Positions 1-14,720 of a stretch of 64,000 bases of DNA are shown here, piece by piece. The DNA lies in the NCBI GenBank assembly GCA_024349245.1, contig JALDNG010002113.1:21743-85742 (forward strand). The letters are read 5' to 3'. Each line of letters begins with the position of its first letter. The first letter of the stretch is position 1. The translations under genes and the position numbers were made by a program. Under the pieces are notes generated by a model, which did no database searches, was not told the DNA's origin, and worked only from the letters and a program-made list of their open reading frames with translations. Source of the stretch: Neodontobutis hainanensis. Lineage: Eukaryota; Chordata; Actinopteri; Gobiiformes; Odontobutidae.

Positions 1-830
1 ATGAAAGAATACAACCAGAGGTTTAGTATACAAATATTAATCGAATCATCTGATGGTTTTGACTTATATTTTATCTCTATAAATCAAAAATAACTTTTAA
101 ATTTATGGTGTATCCTTGATTATTATTAAATTTAACAAGAAAAGGAATTGACATATATTCTTCATTTTTAATACAAAAAATTTTCTTCTTAATTTTTAAT
201 GCTAAAAGTATATAAATGGTTTAAATTTATATGCCAAAAACTACGAAAATTTAATTATCACAGTTGTAACTAAGATTTCACAACGATCGAAGCTAAGATA
301 TATTCTAATTTTGAGGCAACGCACGCGCAGCAGTTTAACCATCCTTTTTGTTTTAAAAAATTTATTAATGAAATAGTTTAATATTTCTAGTTTTTTTACA
401 TTTAAAAACAATCTGCTGTTATATCAGTTAATATATTTGTAATTAATTTAATTCATCTATGGAACTAAATGTTGACCCTCATCACAATTTATTTCTAAAA
501 AATAAAATTTTAGTGACATTTATTTTAAGTTATCCTATGTAAAAATGTATAAAACAGATATGCTAAAATTTTTTGACATGTCCTGAAATTGGATATATAA
601 TTCTTTGAAAATAAATTTTCTTGATAACGAAAATTAGCGAAAACTAATAATTCAAATCTGAAATTATTGTTTAAATACCAACAGATATTTCGTCGTTTAA
701 ACGAGTTTTAATAACCTTAAATTTTGATTCAAATAATTTTTTTTTTCATCTTTGAATCATAATATCTCAAATGATATTTGAATTTCGTAAAATAAGAATA
801 AATATTTATAATATTTTGAAATCACAAACA
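1..830. other. AT-rich spacer
   Basis: No convincing coding segment, repeat or RNA. A short CG-rich cluster (ACGCACGCGCAG, about 319-330) is the only departure from the AT-rich background. Confidence 0.5.
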
Positions 831-923
831 CATTCCAGTATCATCGTGGCTTAGAGCTACAGTTGACCTGTTTCTGGAGAATTATCAGGTTCGGAACTGC
901 AACCGCTGGGTGAATTTTTTTTT
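831..923 (+). ncRNA. GC-rich RNA gene candidate ending in a T run
   Basis: About 80 nt of much higher GC content than its surroundings ends in GTGAA followed by nine T (915-923), the form of an RNA polymerase III stop. The segment can fold: GACCTG (about 865-870) pairs with CAGGTT (886-891), and CCAG near 835 can pair with CTGG near 906. A GGTTCGGAACT stretch (889-899) resembles a tRNA-type internal B box, but I could not fit a full cloverleaf, nor match U1, U2, U4, U5 or U6 from memory. The class of RNA is unknown. It could also be a decayed tRNA-derived repeat. Confidence 0.3.
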
Positions 924-3900
924 AAATTCTCAAAATATTTTTTACGTGGAATAATATATCTTATAATTATTAGAAAAGGCCTCACATTTGAATAGTTCGT
1001 CAAATTATTATTTTAATTGAAGTAGTTAACGTTATGGAGTTAATCGTTTTTATTGGAAGCTACAATAATACTGAAGATGAATTCTTATAAATTGATTTTT
1101 GTATAAAAGATGTAAAAGTCTTAAATGTATTTTTTGTTTTAAAACGGTAGAAATGTAGCATACTCTTTGAGAAAAAATATTTTTACAAATTGAAAATTTT
1201 ATGGAATTCTTAAATTTATAAAGCCAAGACCAGTTAAGAACATGTATTTCTGAAAATTTATGATTGTATATGTTATTATATTTAAACGTGATTATATTTT
1301 TGAAATAAATCATACCTAATATTGTTAAATATAGCTTCAATATACCTCGCACAATGTTTCATGAATTTTTGAAACTATGGAGATATCCTCCCTCAATATT
1401 TAAAAATATTTTTGGTTTTATGAAACTTTAATTAAAACGCGTACATTTAAACGACATTATTGTTTATGATTTATGAAGAATACAAATTTTCTCAGAGTAT
1501 TATTTATTGCTGTAATCGATATGTTTTATATCAGAGAATGTATTTCGATCATATTAGAATTAAAAATAGCTGTTTTGTGTTTATTAATTTGTTATGGGTT
1601 CAAGAAATGTCCATCAATGGTTATATTCATTTAAATCGTTGCTTAGTTCTAAATGTAAATATTATAAAATTCTTTTCAAAGTATGAGACTTATTAGAGTA
1701 TGCGTAAATAAAAAAATCTTTGAGAGTTTATTTTTAACTCTAAGAGTCACACTCGAAGACTTCGTTGCAGATACTTTATTTATATCAGAAAAAATTGTGA
1801 TTGCTTGCTTTTGAGTTATGATGAAAGTCTATTTAATTTAAAGATATTTTTTGCACACTAAAGTAAATAATTAAATTATTTTGACGTTGAGAGTGAATTC
1901 ATGTGAAATAAAAATTCATATTTAGACGTTATGGTTAAAAATCAATCTAAAAGATGTGTTTTTACATTATATAGGTTTGGTCGTATGGATACAAACGAAT
2001 GAAATTTTGTTCAAAAATTGTCTATATAAACGAATTAAGCCTTTAAGAATATCCATTTAGACCCAATGAACTTATTTTTGGTGAAAAGATTATATTGGTA
2101 TTAATTGCAGGAAAATTTCCTTCATAGATTGCAGAATTACAAAACAGCCAAAGCTGGCGCAGCTTTTTTGCGATTTTGAAATACCCTAATACCTATGTTG
2201 CTTTAAGAATATCAGTTTTTAAACTTATTAAATATTTTACGTTAAAATATTATCGAATTATTAAGGTTAACTCTGCTTACTTTTCAAAAATTAAATATTT
2301 TCTTTGAAAATATTTATTTCGACTACTTTCTACTCTATCGTGAACATCATATCAAATATGAAAAATTAAACTTGTATATTTCAAAGATTTTTATGGATAT
2401 TTTTAAATTAAAAGTGAATAAATATAATTAAGGTCAAAAACATAGAGTTATAAAACCCGATTGAGCTTTATCAGTTAAAACGTTAGTCTACGAGTATCTT
2501 TACTGATAAATATACTTTCTTGTTATTAACGAACACAGTATTTAAACTAAATTCAGAAAGCTCAGTCGGAAATTTTGATTTCACTTTCTCGCAGTTTGAA
2601 CTTGTCATTGGGTATAAACTAGATTCTTATCACACACTAAACGTCTCCACATATATAAATATTCCATTTTAAATTTTCGTATAGCTCATTAAAAATCTGA
2701 AACTATATTTCGAGATGATCATAAAGTTTTCAGTTATTTCAATAATGCTTTTACTTGAACTCTTAAATGGAAGGTATTACCTTTACGTTAATTAAACTGG
2801 TAGTCATCGATGAGCATCATGTAAAATAGAAAATGACTCTTCCATCAAATTTATTCTTAAACATGCAAATTTCATTTCAATCAAATAGAAAAAGATTGGC
2901 AATGTTGGAAAATTATATAGCTCTGAATCAAAAAATTGATATTTTTTAGATATTTACAAAATTAAGAATTGTATTAAAATTATACTTTTTAGTAATTACT
3001 GAACCCTTTGACAATTAATGGATGAATCAAAATTCTTTGGGTGTAATTTAATTCAAAATTAGCTTTAAACTAAATAACATTGAATCTGGCAACCAATAAT
3101 CATCAACATAATTAGGATACCATCCAAAAAGTAAGATAATTCAAAATATGATCGAAATGAATTTTCATTATCTTAAAATTTTATTCATAATCAATAAAGA
3201 CGTCCGTTATATTGTGAAATTGATCAACCAAATCCTTGATTATCGTATCAGATCTGTCAGCAACAAAATCGCTTGAATACAAAAGATCGTTTTCACTTTA
3301 TTTGAGTTTATTAAAAAGCAAATGATCGAAAACATTAATCAGAGAATTTTATTGAATTAATCAAGACGATTTAATGTCTTTTGTCTTTTTGAGAGCTAAT
3401 AATGTTTGAAGCAGCTTTTTCTAGTTTTTTCGATTAAACAGTAAATTGTGATGATAAAACACATATTAAAAAAATCCTCTTACCATTCACATGTAAAAGT
3501 ATCAATTTTCTAGATTTTCTAAACAATAGATTGTAATTATGAATTGTAGATCACTATTATTTAGGGAGATGCAAAAAACCATATTTATATAATCCTACTA
3601 TCATAATTACTCATGTTTACATATTTCAATTTTTGATTCATAAGTACTATAATAACAGTTCCGAAACCTAAAAACCAAATTACCGTACATTTACAGTTCA
3701 TAAAAATGTATGAATAAATCTTTTTATTTCATTCAAAACAATTCTATGATTATGCTCAAAAAATCCTTTCAAAACAATATAATTCAATGATTTTAAATTA
3801 ATCATAAACCATTTACATCTTATATCTTAAACACATATAAAAAATAATATGAGAATAATATGATAAAAATGAATAAAAATACAATAAAGTAGACTCTAAA

Positions 3901-6900
3901 AATTCAATAGCAATTAGAATTATTTTTATACTTGATATTTGGTGGTTAATAGTTTGATTTTATCATACAATTTATTAAATATTTTATAAAAGAAGATAAA
4001 TTAGATTTTCAAACCATATTAAAGGAAAATTTTGTTTTATTGCGTTTATCAAATCAAATTTTAAAATGGCCATATAAGTTTAAACTAAACATATCTAATT
4101 TGAATTATAGGCTATAGTTGAAGATAAACTATATGAGAACTTTACATAAGTGAAAAATAAATTTTAAATTAATAAATAAAACAATATTGGACAATGCTTA
4201 TAGGTATGTCTTATTATTGACTATTTATTGGGCATTAATTGGAAATCAAGATTTTCAATAAAATAAAAATTATGAGTAAATGAAATAAAATTAAAATTTT
4301 TTGTTAGATGTTATTTTTAAGATAATTTGATCTGATATTTACAAAAGGGGTACAAACCAAAATGTATAGGGGTGATTAATTTATAAGTGTGTAAATTTAA
4401 AAAATTTAATGAAATACTTTAAGACGATGTTATATAGTAACAAGAGAAGCCTTCCAAGTTACTTCCGTCGTCGTGGTTATTAAAGAAAAAAAAGAAACAC
4501 ATTTTATTTTAATGTTAATAGTTGTGACAGTTTTTAATCATAAAGGGATCATTCACATGTATTTCTAAAAATATGTCAAATAAAATATCTGTAAATTTCC
4601 GATAGAATAAAAATATTTATCATTTTATCTTGAATTATAAGAAAAAATATTTTAAAAGCACAGCAATTAAGATATATATCGACAAACAGATATTCGAAAA
4701 ATTATTTTTCTGACCATTAATGAGAAGTTGATACTTTGATCTTTCGAGATAAAATCCTCAATGAATATATTTCAAATTTCTTAAAACTGACGAAAAATCC
4801 GCAATAATTTTTATTTATACTCATACCCAAAAATTTAAAAGACCGTTAAATTTTTTTATCATATAGTTTTTATCATTTAGAGATTAAAAATACAATAAAT
4901 AACTATATCAGCTGATCTTTATAATCTTAGATTAATAACGAAGAAAAATTTTTACAAAATAAATCTTTTGAAATCTAACAAATGAATAAGTGCTATCAAA
5001 CAAAGAAAATTCTTAAACTTACACTTTACAGGCAAGAAAATTTTAAAATCTTAAATTAAAACACTTTTAAATGTGAATCTGTAGTGCCAACATCATTTTA
5101 TTCATATAAAATCCAGGAAAGTTTAGAGATTGAAGAAACCTGCCATCATTTCTAGATCTATTCATCAAACAACATTTTTATAAACATTCTACATTCTGTT
5201 AAGATGTCATTTTTTTTAACGAATAACAGTTGACTGACGTCTTATTATATTTTTATGATATCAAATAAAATATTTTTGAAAATTTATGTCTAAATAATTA
5301 GTAAATACAAGTTACAAAGTGAATGACTTTATATAATATATTCACACTCTTCTTAAACTAATTAAAGTTTTTAAAAAATATGCTCATAATATATATCTTT
5401 TCAAACAATTTGATTTCAAAAAGAGTGAGTAACAATAAGATTTAAACTCGAAAAAATAAGGATATTCAATAGTAGACAAATAAATCCTAAAACAAACATT
5501 TTTGCATGTCTAAAGAGAAAAACAAAACTCCTTCAACAGATATTTTCAATGAAGTTTCTGGAAAATCCATTAAATTAATATTTAGAAATTTATGAATTCA
5601 ATTGGCGTAAGATCTCTGTCATGTGCTTATGAAAGAGTAAAGGTTTTATGTATGTGAAGGTTCAACGCTATCTGACACTTAAATATTCAATGAATTGTCT
5701 GTTGCAAAATTGTCAAATGTTAAAGCCTAAAATGCATAAATCTCACTTAAAAATAAAAAATTCATAAAACTCGTTTTTTAAGCCTCTCTGATAGGTTTGA
5801 ATTACACTTCACTTAAAATAATCAAGAAAATTCAATGTTTATTTTATTTTAAAAATATTAATATTTTATTGCTGTTCATGGCATGTAAAATTAACATTAT
5901 TTATACAATAGAATTCTTATTATGCATTATGAATCATGTTCTGAATTTGACTATTGTTTTATTAAATCTTTATTGCTGTTAAAAATATTCAATTTCAAAT
6001 TTAGCAATTGAAAATAAAAATATTAACTGAATGTACATTCATAATTGTTTTAATATTAAAAACACAAATATTAATTGAAAATTTACATATTATTAATTGG
6101 ATTGAATTTTTTTCAATATTTTTATTTTACAACTTCATAAATTCTTTAAAAGACGTGTTAAAGATTCGATAAAAAATTATTTCTCAAAAAACCACTTTTT
6201 ATGTTTATATAAAATTTACTCTCTTAAATTACGAAATACTTCGTTTTTTGCGCATTAGAAATTTTAAAATAATAAAACTAACAAAATTGTTACAAACTAT
6301 TTTTCAAAAATAAACTTAACGATACAAATAATATTAGCATTTAACAACAGATTATCTTAATTTTTACTTTTGTATATTCTTATAAGTATAATTTTCACAT
6401 CTCATTTATCTGTATGGTGTAAAGGCAAAATAAAATTTTACATTTCTTGTCTTTTCAAAACATATATTTATATGTGTATTATTATCGTTAGATAAAACAT
6501 GGCGATATGAAAAGAAAATATTTTATCATAAAGTCTGTTAATTTTCAATTAAAAAATTTTATTTTTACAATATTGTGATTCGATCAACTTTTGAAATTAT
6601 TGTAATTGACCTTTTTATTATTTTTAAACTGTTAAAATAAATAAATTAAGAAAAATTAAATTAAAATAAATTAATTATTTGATAATTTTATCTATTTTCA
6701 TTCATTTTTAAAAGACAAAATTATCATATAAAATAACCAGCGATGGTCAAAGTAACTCCTTCAAATATTCCACATATGATTTCCTGCTTTTGACTCATGT
6801 TCTTTGCACTTAATAAACCATCTTTTTAAACCTGAAAAACAGTCATAAGTTGAGAAAGATTCTAAAAATTCAACTCTGCTATTTCCCATGACCCAAACAA

Positions 6901-7004
6901 TCCTCAAAATTGATAATACTGGCAATTTTTCATGGTACAAAAGAGAGAAAGGAATCATCTGTTTGATAAAGATGACATTCATGTTTCAATGAGATTCTTT
7001 TAGA
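924..7004. other. AT-rich spacer
   Basis: Reading frames here are short, low in complexity and lack family motifs. A perfect 7-bp stem with a 3-nt loop lies at 2150-2166 and is followed by six T. I see no gene that can be defended. Confidence 0.5.
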
Positions 7005-7174
7005 TCAGCCATTAACACATATTTCTTGAATTTTTTGATGTAAACTCTAATAATTATTCATACCTACCATCAGAAATAGTTCGACTTTGAGAGAGGTTTG
7101 AACATTCAGGAGATGATTTTCCACTTTTATTTTTAAACATCTGGGTAAACTAACATCTTTTAACCCATCACGGT
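7005..7174 (-). CDS. Possible terminal exons of an unrecognised gene
   Basis: On the minus strand a frame of mixed, non-repetitive composition (containing LPRCLKIKVENHLLNV) follows a TTTTTAG acceptor-like site. It runs into a 21-nt GT-AG segment at 7047-7067 that looks like the tiny introns of the proven genes. Removing it keeps the frame open for 13 more codons (ending KIQEICVNG) to a TGA near 7005. The upstream part of the gene was not found and I recognise no family. It may be a chance open stretch. Confidence 0.2.
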
Positions 7175-7199
7175 CTAAAAACACGATTTGACTATATCA

Positions 7200-10100
7200 T
7201 TAATTTGACTCTATACCAGATAAATAATATAATATATATTTAAATGTAAACTCACCAAAGTCAAATATTTTTTATTATATAAATTGACGTTAAGATCAAT
7301 CTTTTGTACTTTATGAAACTTCAACAAAGAATTTTTGATTCCAACAAGGAATATTCTTCAAATGAATAGTAAATTTTTGTCAAAATAAGCAAGATACATG
7401 ATTTAATCCACAAACAGTTTTTAAGCATATACCCTTCACCATACTATTGATTAAAATATGTTCCAGGTATTACATTTTATATGATACTGTTGAATGTCTT
7501 TAGTTCCCACCAAAATCAAATCTTAAGCAGACACACAATGAACTTCTTGTGTTTATGCCACAATTATTTCACTTTCATTTTTAGACGTTTATTTTGTTTC
7601 ATTATTAGTGCGTAGCCGAGTTCTATAAGAAACTAGGTTTCGGAATTATTAAATTTTTATGTCTATTAAATTTCGCCTGACATATATAGCATTCTGCCTG
7701 AAATTTATCCCTTAGATTCTGGCATTATGAACGATTTTTAACAAACAATTTGGTGTAAAATGATATTATTATGTTTATACTCATATGTAACAAAAAATTT
7801 TGATGTCTGCTGACCATTTTGGTTTTTATAGACTACAATACTGGAGTTAAAAAGAGATTCAAAACTTATATGATTTATAAGATAAAAATGCATTAGAAAT
7901 CTATTTGATGAATAAATTTTAACTCATAAACATATAAATAAATTTAATTAATTGTTTGCATTTTTCAAAAATGTAATACATTGATTTTGAAAGTTATTAA
8001 GATGATTGCTGATATAAAAGATGATTGATGAATCCCTTTATAAATGGAAATTATTTCTTTATCAAATCAGCATATAATCTTAATTTAAAGTCTGATGTAT
8101 GTTAATATTGAGTTTTTAATAATTTCATCAATTTTAAAAAGTGAATTTTTACTTACATCAATCAAACTAACTCGACATCATACCATGTTTTTAATTTCTG
8201 CAATTATGTCAACTTGAGGAAGTTGAAACTAAAACCCTCAAAGTATCTAAAAATATTTTCTTAAACATATAGTTTTCATGAATATAAATAAATAAATTCA
8301 GATCATAAATTAAACATACATTTTACCGTTTCAGCGATGGAGTTAAAGTGAATCCAAATTGAGCAAATTTAAAAATTATTATGTATTTTAGATTCATATG
8401 TAGAATCGTGAAAAAGAAGAAGGAATATAATTCTAAATGCTTCAACGAAACTCATTAAATATTAGATTAAAAAACTATTTTCATGTATAGAATATTTATG
8501 ATATGAAAAATAAACAAATATAATAAAAATACAATTTTAATGTTATTTAAGAAATCGATGTATAGTACCAGCCAGAGTTAAAAGAGTATAATCTTTTAAA
8601 GCTTAATAATCAAAGATATTTACAGCTTCTAAATTATAATAAAATCCAAAATAATTTTTGAAAATAGTAAAAAAAATCAGAGTATACTATGAATTAATGA
8701 AAAATTAACGGAAAATCTTGACAGAGATATGTAATACATATTTTTTTAATTTTTAAATCACACATTTTAAAAAAATTTGAGTATTTTGGCTCTGCATTTA
8801 ATAGATTATTTATTTTTCTCCATTTAAAGAAATTAAGTACCTTCGTTAAAAACCACAAAAGATGATAAATATGGCAATTTATGTTTTGTTTATATTTTCG
8901 GACAGGACTTCCCAATAAGTTAATCCTTTTCTTATTGATATATCTTTTATATTATGGAGTTAAATTTTTTCGACATTATTAATTTATTTAGACATTTATC
9001 GATTTCGCAGATATGATGACATTTTAATATTTCATGATTACAAATTTTCGAGAATGCGTAAATCATTTTAATGTTTTGGTTTTGTCCCTAAATCAAAACT
9101 TACAAATAATTATACATCATCTAATATGCCTATGATGTATAAATTATATTCAAAAATACATTTTATAAATTCAAAATAAAAGATCGTTTTGGTAGTTTAT
9201 TGTATGAAGATTTGTTTCAGAGATCGAATTTACATTTCAAAAAATTCTAGTAATTTGTCTTGTATGAAAAATATTTTATGTTGGCGTTATGTTCAGGATA
9301 ATTTTTATCTCTTAGAATGATGAAGAGTAATAGACGCCTTAATTTTTATCTCTAATTATGCAAAGAATATTTAATGCAGTTTAAGATGATCTTTTTACAA
9401 AAAACTCCACATATAATGTAATTTAAATTATGACTTTTTCTAAATGACACGCTTAAAACTATCTTCATCACAGCGATTCAAGAGTTTTCTGGTTTTATGT
9501 GATAGAATAAACAGAGCTCTTTTGTAGTCTAACCGAAAAACAAATAAAAATTTATTATAAATCAAAAATTACCAGAAATTCTTCATTCCCTAATGCAGAG
9601 TTGACGTTGACAAGTTTAAAATAGACGCTAGTCATCCACTAAATAACAACAAATAGCACTAGTTATTGTCTTTATGAAAGTGTTTTGATGTTTTACAGGG
9701 TCATAAATTAAAAAGCAAAAAAAGCGGAGTCGAATAAAACGCCTTTAAAAATATTGAAAATTTTTAAAAATATTTTGACATTTTTATTCAAAAACATGCA
9801 AGAAATTAATTGCAAGAATTCTTAGTTAATTTATTTTATTATTTTTAAAATAATTATCAATTCTTTCAAAGCTCAATAAATTATTCCAACTTATTAAATT
9901 CAAAAATGTATATTTAGTAATATTTCGTCATTAAAAATAAATATCATATGTACAATGAAAATTCTTCTTTTGACACTTTTTCAAACCTTTCAGAATAAAA
10001 CAAATTTTATTTCTATTGATTGATAAACCTTTATAACATTCTCAAATGAAACAATAAAAATTAAAATTACACACAAAGGTTTTATCTCACCTTTCAAATA

Positions 10101-13100
10101 ATTTCTTGATATTTATGAATGTAGCTTCAAAAACAAATAAGTCGACATTTTCAAGAATATTGGTAAATAATCATTTTTATGAAATATTTTAACTCAACCA
10201 AACGGATTTGTAAAGTATATTGTAAAATTGCAAATATTTACTTCAAGAAAACTTAATCTTGAATATTAACGATCAGATTACAGCCTTTAAAGAATAGTTT
10301 GATTTCATTTTGTAGCATAATCAAAAAGCAACACTGTTTAATTGACCTTACTTTCATAGAAAAGCTCAAATCTGAACAAAATCTCAACTTTTAGAACATA
10401 TTGTTTTGTTTATGTACCCTTTTAAAATATAGAGTCATTTATTTTCTTGAAGATCACAAATTTTCTTTTTTATTTTACATTGAATGTGTCAGTGAAGTAT
10501 GTTTCCAATCTTGTTGTGTAATATAGTTAATTTCAAAGTTTTCTGTTATTTATTAAAAAACTAAAAGTACGTTCAAATGTAAAATACTATCAGTTGTGGA
10601 TAAAGGCAAAATATAAACCATAAACGAAAGTATAAATACTATAGCTGTTGAAATTATATCACAAACGAAGTAATAGCAAGTGAAAACATGAAGAAAACTG
10701 TTTTATAAGGTACATAACTACAAGCAAGTCATAAAAGAATAATTAACAATGCAGCATGAAATTTAAAATCAATTTAGGTTCAATGATAGTCTATAAATGA
10801 TAAAATGACAGTTAACTATTACTTTATGCGTCCAGAGATTTATACTTATCGACGATAAGATAGGTATTAAACAAGCGAAAGCATTTTTATTTATTTTAAT
10901 TGCTTTTATCATTGGTTAAAGTTGAAATAAAGTCTAATTTTTTATGACACGAAATAGTGTGAAGCTAAGTTATTTTATCTCGCACAGCTGCTGAATTTAA
11001 AGACTTTTTTGTTAGTTAATCGTGTGAGCTCTAAATGTATCTATTTCACTGACAAAAATATTTTGTAAATATGTATGACAAGGAAAAACCACTCTCCACA
11101 ATTTATCATGTCTTCACAAAGTTCAAAATTTTTGATTCATTGGCAAAATCGAGTATTCAAACATTTGACAAATAAATGTTTAATTAATCCACAAAAAGCT
11201 CATCTGCAACAGACAAGGACAACAGTCAAACTAGAATAACTGAATGTTTATGTTTGGTTATTTTTTTACTAAAGTAAAACCTATTAATATCATGTATGTT
11301 TGTCTTTTTGTCAGATGTGTTTTTCATGCAATTATCATAATATAACAAAATATTATAAATGAAAACATAAAGTTCTTTACGTGGGGTTTTTTATTTTTAA
11401 ATGATTATTTTATAATAGATTGTTACTCTCATTTTTGATATTATATTTTGAAATAAAATATTATCTTATCCGAAACTAATTTTTTTACCATATATGCTCT
11501 TAATAATGCTTAAAAAATAAATTTAACAGTAAAGAAGCACACTTCATATGAAGTAAAAGACTCAGAATATTTTGTAAAGGTAAGAAAAATATTATAATTG
11601 AAAAAAATAAAAACACCTCAAATTGATCAATGCCATATTTCTTTCAAATGAAATCGAAAGACAACTGAACTTGATTACTCGAGGTAGCATCAATGTCTCT
11701 TCATATCGAAATTTAATTTAAATAATATTCACCAGGCTCGTTAAATTTCAGCCAAAAATATTTATAAGATTCTTATGAATAACATTCTGCGAGGTATTAG
11801 GTGAGTATTTGACCACTCACAGGTAAAGATATATTAAAATTTAATTAACAATTAAAAACTGTTCGAATTTTATCATTTTGTCAAAATTAAAATTATTTCA
11901 ATAAAATAATATGACATTACATTTTAAATGTTAATTCACAATCTTATAGCTCGATAAGATTCATTGATACTAGAAAAATTAGCATACAATATTAATTTAA
12001 CAAAATTAATTAATAAAAAGTTATAAATTTAGATTGATAACTATCTAAGAAAAAGGCTTTATCTCTAGCTTTTATCTTTTAGATTTGTCTTAAAAAATAT
12101 TCATAAATTTACATTATTTTATTTTTACTGTATCGAAAAAAGAAAAAATTTTATACAATTCTGATATCTTATGAATATAAAAATTAATTACTCGATAATC
12201 AAAATAAGAAAATATTTGATCTTAAAACATATTACAAATCATTTCTGTGACTGGAAAAGACAGGTGTTTAGATTTTATATTCAAATATATATCTTGGAAA
12301 GTACAGGAACATTCTCGATAATTTACTGTTTTTTATACATGCCAAAACGTATTGATTATTTATATATTTATGTATAATATTCTTTTGAAAGGCGAGCTCA
12401 GATTTAAAGTTATTAATATCTTTTTTCATATAATATTCGTGTAATCCTAAAATATATATACTTTGGTTGAAGTTTAATTCTTTGATCTTTTGGCCCATGG
12501 GAAGATCCATTTCTGGTTATTTTTAAGAATATAAACTTTGAGAGAGAATTACTTAATTTTTAGCTTAAATTTATAATATCTGTGATATAATTTTGTAACC
12601 TATGTATGAAAATTTAAACCATATAATTATTTACAGTCTAAAAAATTACGTTACAATGAAAATTATTTTTCTTCAACACACATCATGAAGGTAGTTTAAA
12701 ATTTATGTTATTAAAGATATTAGCGTGTTAAGTAAAATATAAATTTAAAAGTTTTTCACTCAAATTATTTGATTCAACAAACAGATTTAACAGAATTCCA
12801 CATTTACAGATTATTCGATGAAAATTACAACTTAGCAAAATATTCTTTTTATTAATTTTAAAAATTTTGGATAAAATATCAATTTACTCGAAATAAATTA
12901 TCTGCAATAAATCTGAACTCTTTTTGCTGAAACTTATAAGATTCAATGTAAAATATTAATTTTATATTTCCAAACAACACAATTTTAGTGACAGTATTAT
13001 TTTATATTATGAATGTAGAAAATCACGAGTATTTTCGGACAAACTACTCTATTTATTTTGACAAAAGCGAAACAAAAATGTCATCGTAATTATTGGAATT

Positions 13101-13740
13101 ATTATATCTTTAAGCTTCAACAGTAAAACCTTAAAATAATCTAAGAACGTTAACAAGCTACATTTCATAAATTAAAATTTATTAGATGGTTGATTTTAAA
13201 CGAATTAAATTGTATTTAAATCGAAATCGCATCAGTTAGCTTTGAGAGTCTAACAGATGAAATAGCTTAAAAATATCTCCAACCCACAACAGAAATATCT
13301 TAAAAAATTTAACTGCACGAACCTTCATACATATTTTTACTCAACTTGTATGCTGTTAATTTTAATGAATTCTGTAAGATTTTTAAATAAAAATTTGGAA
13401 AAGTAAATTGATAGAGTATATTTATTGAAAAAATTTATGTATTTTACTTAGATATAATTTCAGAAAATTTTGAATTCATCGCATATTTGATGCTATATTG
13501 CACATTTTTCTCGGTGATTTTCATAAACTTGATTTTTGAGACTTTTCTTAAATATATTTAATAAAATACTTTTCCCATCGATTTAAACATCTTAAAACTT
13601 TTTAAACATAAAACATCAATGAAAACTCCACACTTTACAATTAAATTTGTTTCTGAAAAGATGGTTTTACATTGCTATTTTTATAATTGATATTTACCGA
13701 AAATGTTTTATGACTCAAATTTAACAACAGTTCTCGTATA
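7200..13740. other. AT-rich spacer
   Basis: No recognisable genes. The longest frame here (12268-12510, minus strand) has no motif I can name and no plausible splice partners. Confidence 0.5.
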
Positions 13741-14720
13741 TCATTCTGAAAACCAAGTTTTATTTTTTCTATTTTGGGTTACTTTATTCCTCTTTATGAT
13801 ACTTTGTAATGCATCACAAAAGTCTCTAAAGTTGTCAACCAACTGTCGAGGTAGACTGCTTTGAATTTTTCGCTATTTCTTTTCATAACCAGGCATAGCA
13901 AAATGAGCTAAGAGACTAAGATCTTTTAATGCTTCATCGAAATTTAATTTCAAGTTCATCAGATATATTTGGGTTGATATATCTAAAAAGGTTTTCTGGA
14001 TCGAATTTCATTATCTTTTGAACCGATAAATATCTATTGCTCTTCCACTTCTGTAAATTACGATAACCGTCGGTTAACTGAACTCTAGTAGAATGAGTAG
14101 CAGGATACATTTGACATCCATGATATTGATCTTTTTTATTGATCTGTTCTTTTAATTTCATTAAACGAACAGGTTCTCTCTTCATTTTTAAATCTTCTGA
14201 TTGTGTTTTATAAATCCAAAGATTCGTCACAACTTCTTCAGGCTTAGAATGAAATCTTCTTTTTTTGTATCGAATCTTATTAAATAAAGTTATTTTTTGA
14301 TTCAGAGTTTAGCATTTTTATGTTAAGGTAAGGGCTTCTCAAATAAAAATCATAAGTAGAAGGTCTATAAATAGAGTATAAACGCACAGTATTTTTCAGG
14401 TTTTCCCGATAAAACACATATCTTGATCTCTGTTTTAAGGAACGATTATGAATTTTATATTTATGCACGGGTATAAATTCTGATTGAATCGAAGGATAAA
14501 TAGATTTGTCGGTTATATTTTCATCTTCAGAACGAAGACTCTCTGATGGAATTTCACTTTGTGGAAATGCGAAAAATTTCTCGATTTGGCCCGAACTATT
14601 TTTAATAGATTGATGAATTAAATAAATATTTTTCTGGGGAATTTGTATTTTATTTTGATTTTGTTTCGGAGACATCACGGTAGACTGATAAATCATAGCA
14701 AAAACATAATATATTTGCAT
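13741..14720 (-). pseudogene. Broken intronless coding remnant, unrecognised
   Basis: Three consecutive minus-strand frames read as one protein of about 320 codons with mixed polar composition. They are 14720 to about 14290 (MSPKQNQNKIQIPQK...), then one frame over to about 13940 (YHGCQMYPATHSTRVQ...), then a frame containing LLAHFAMPGYEKK. An in-frame TAG follows, and the frame stays open (SSLPRQLVDNFRDFCDALQS) to 13741. The two frame changes sit where no GT-AG intron is available: an A6 run near 14295 and an AT-rich stretch near 13940. Absence of introns over nearly 1 kb, unlike most neighbours, plus frameshifts and a stop, suggests a processed pseudogene or a transposon-encoded protein. 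I do not recognise the family. A TGCGCATG motif lies 38 bp upstream of the first Met. Confidence 0.4.

Noticed and set aside
2150..2169. Hairpin plus T run resembling an intrinsic terminator
   Set aside because: The genome is eukaryotic and no transcript or gene leads into it; likely chance.
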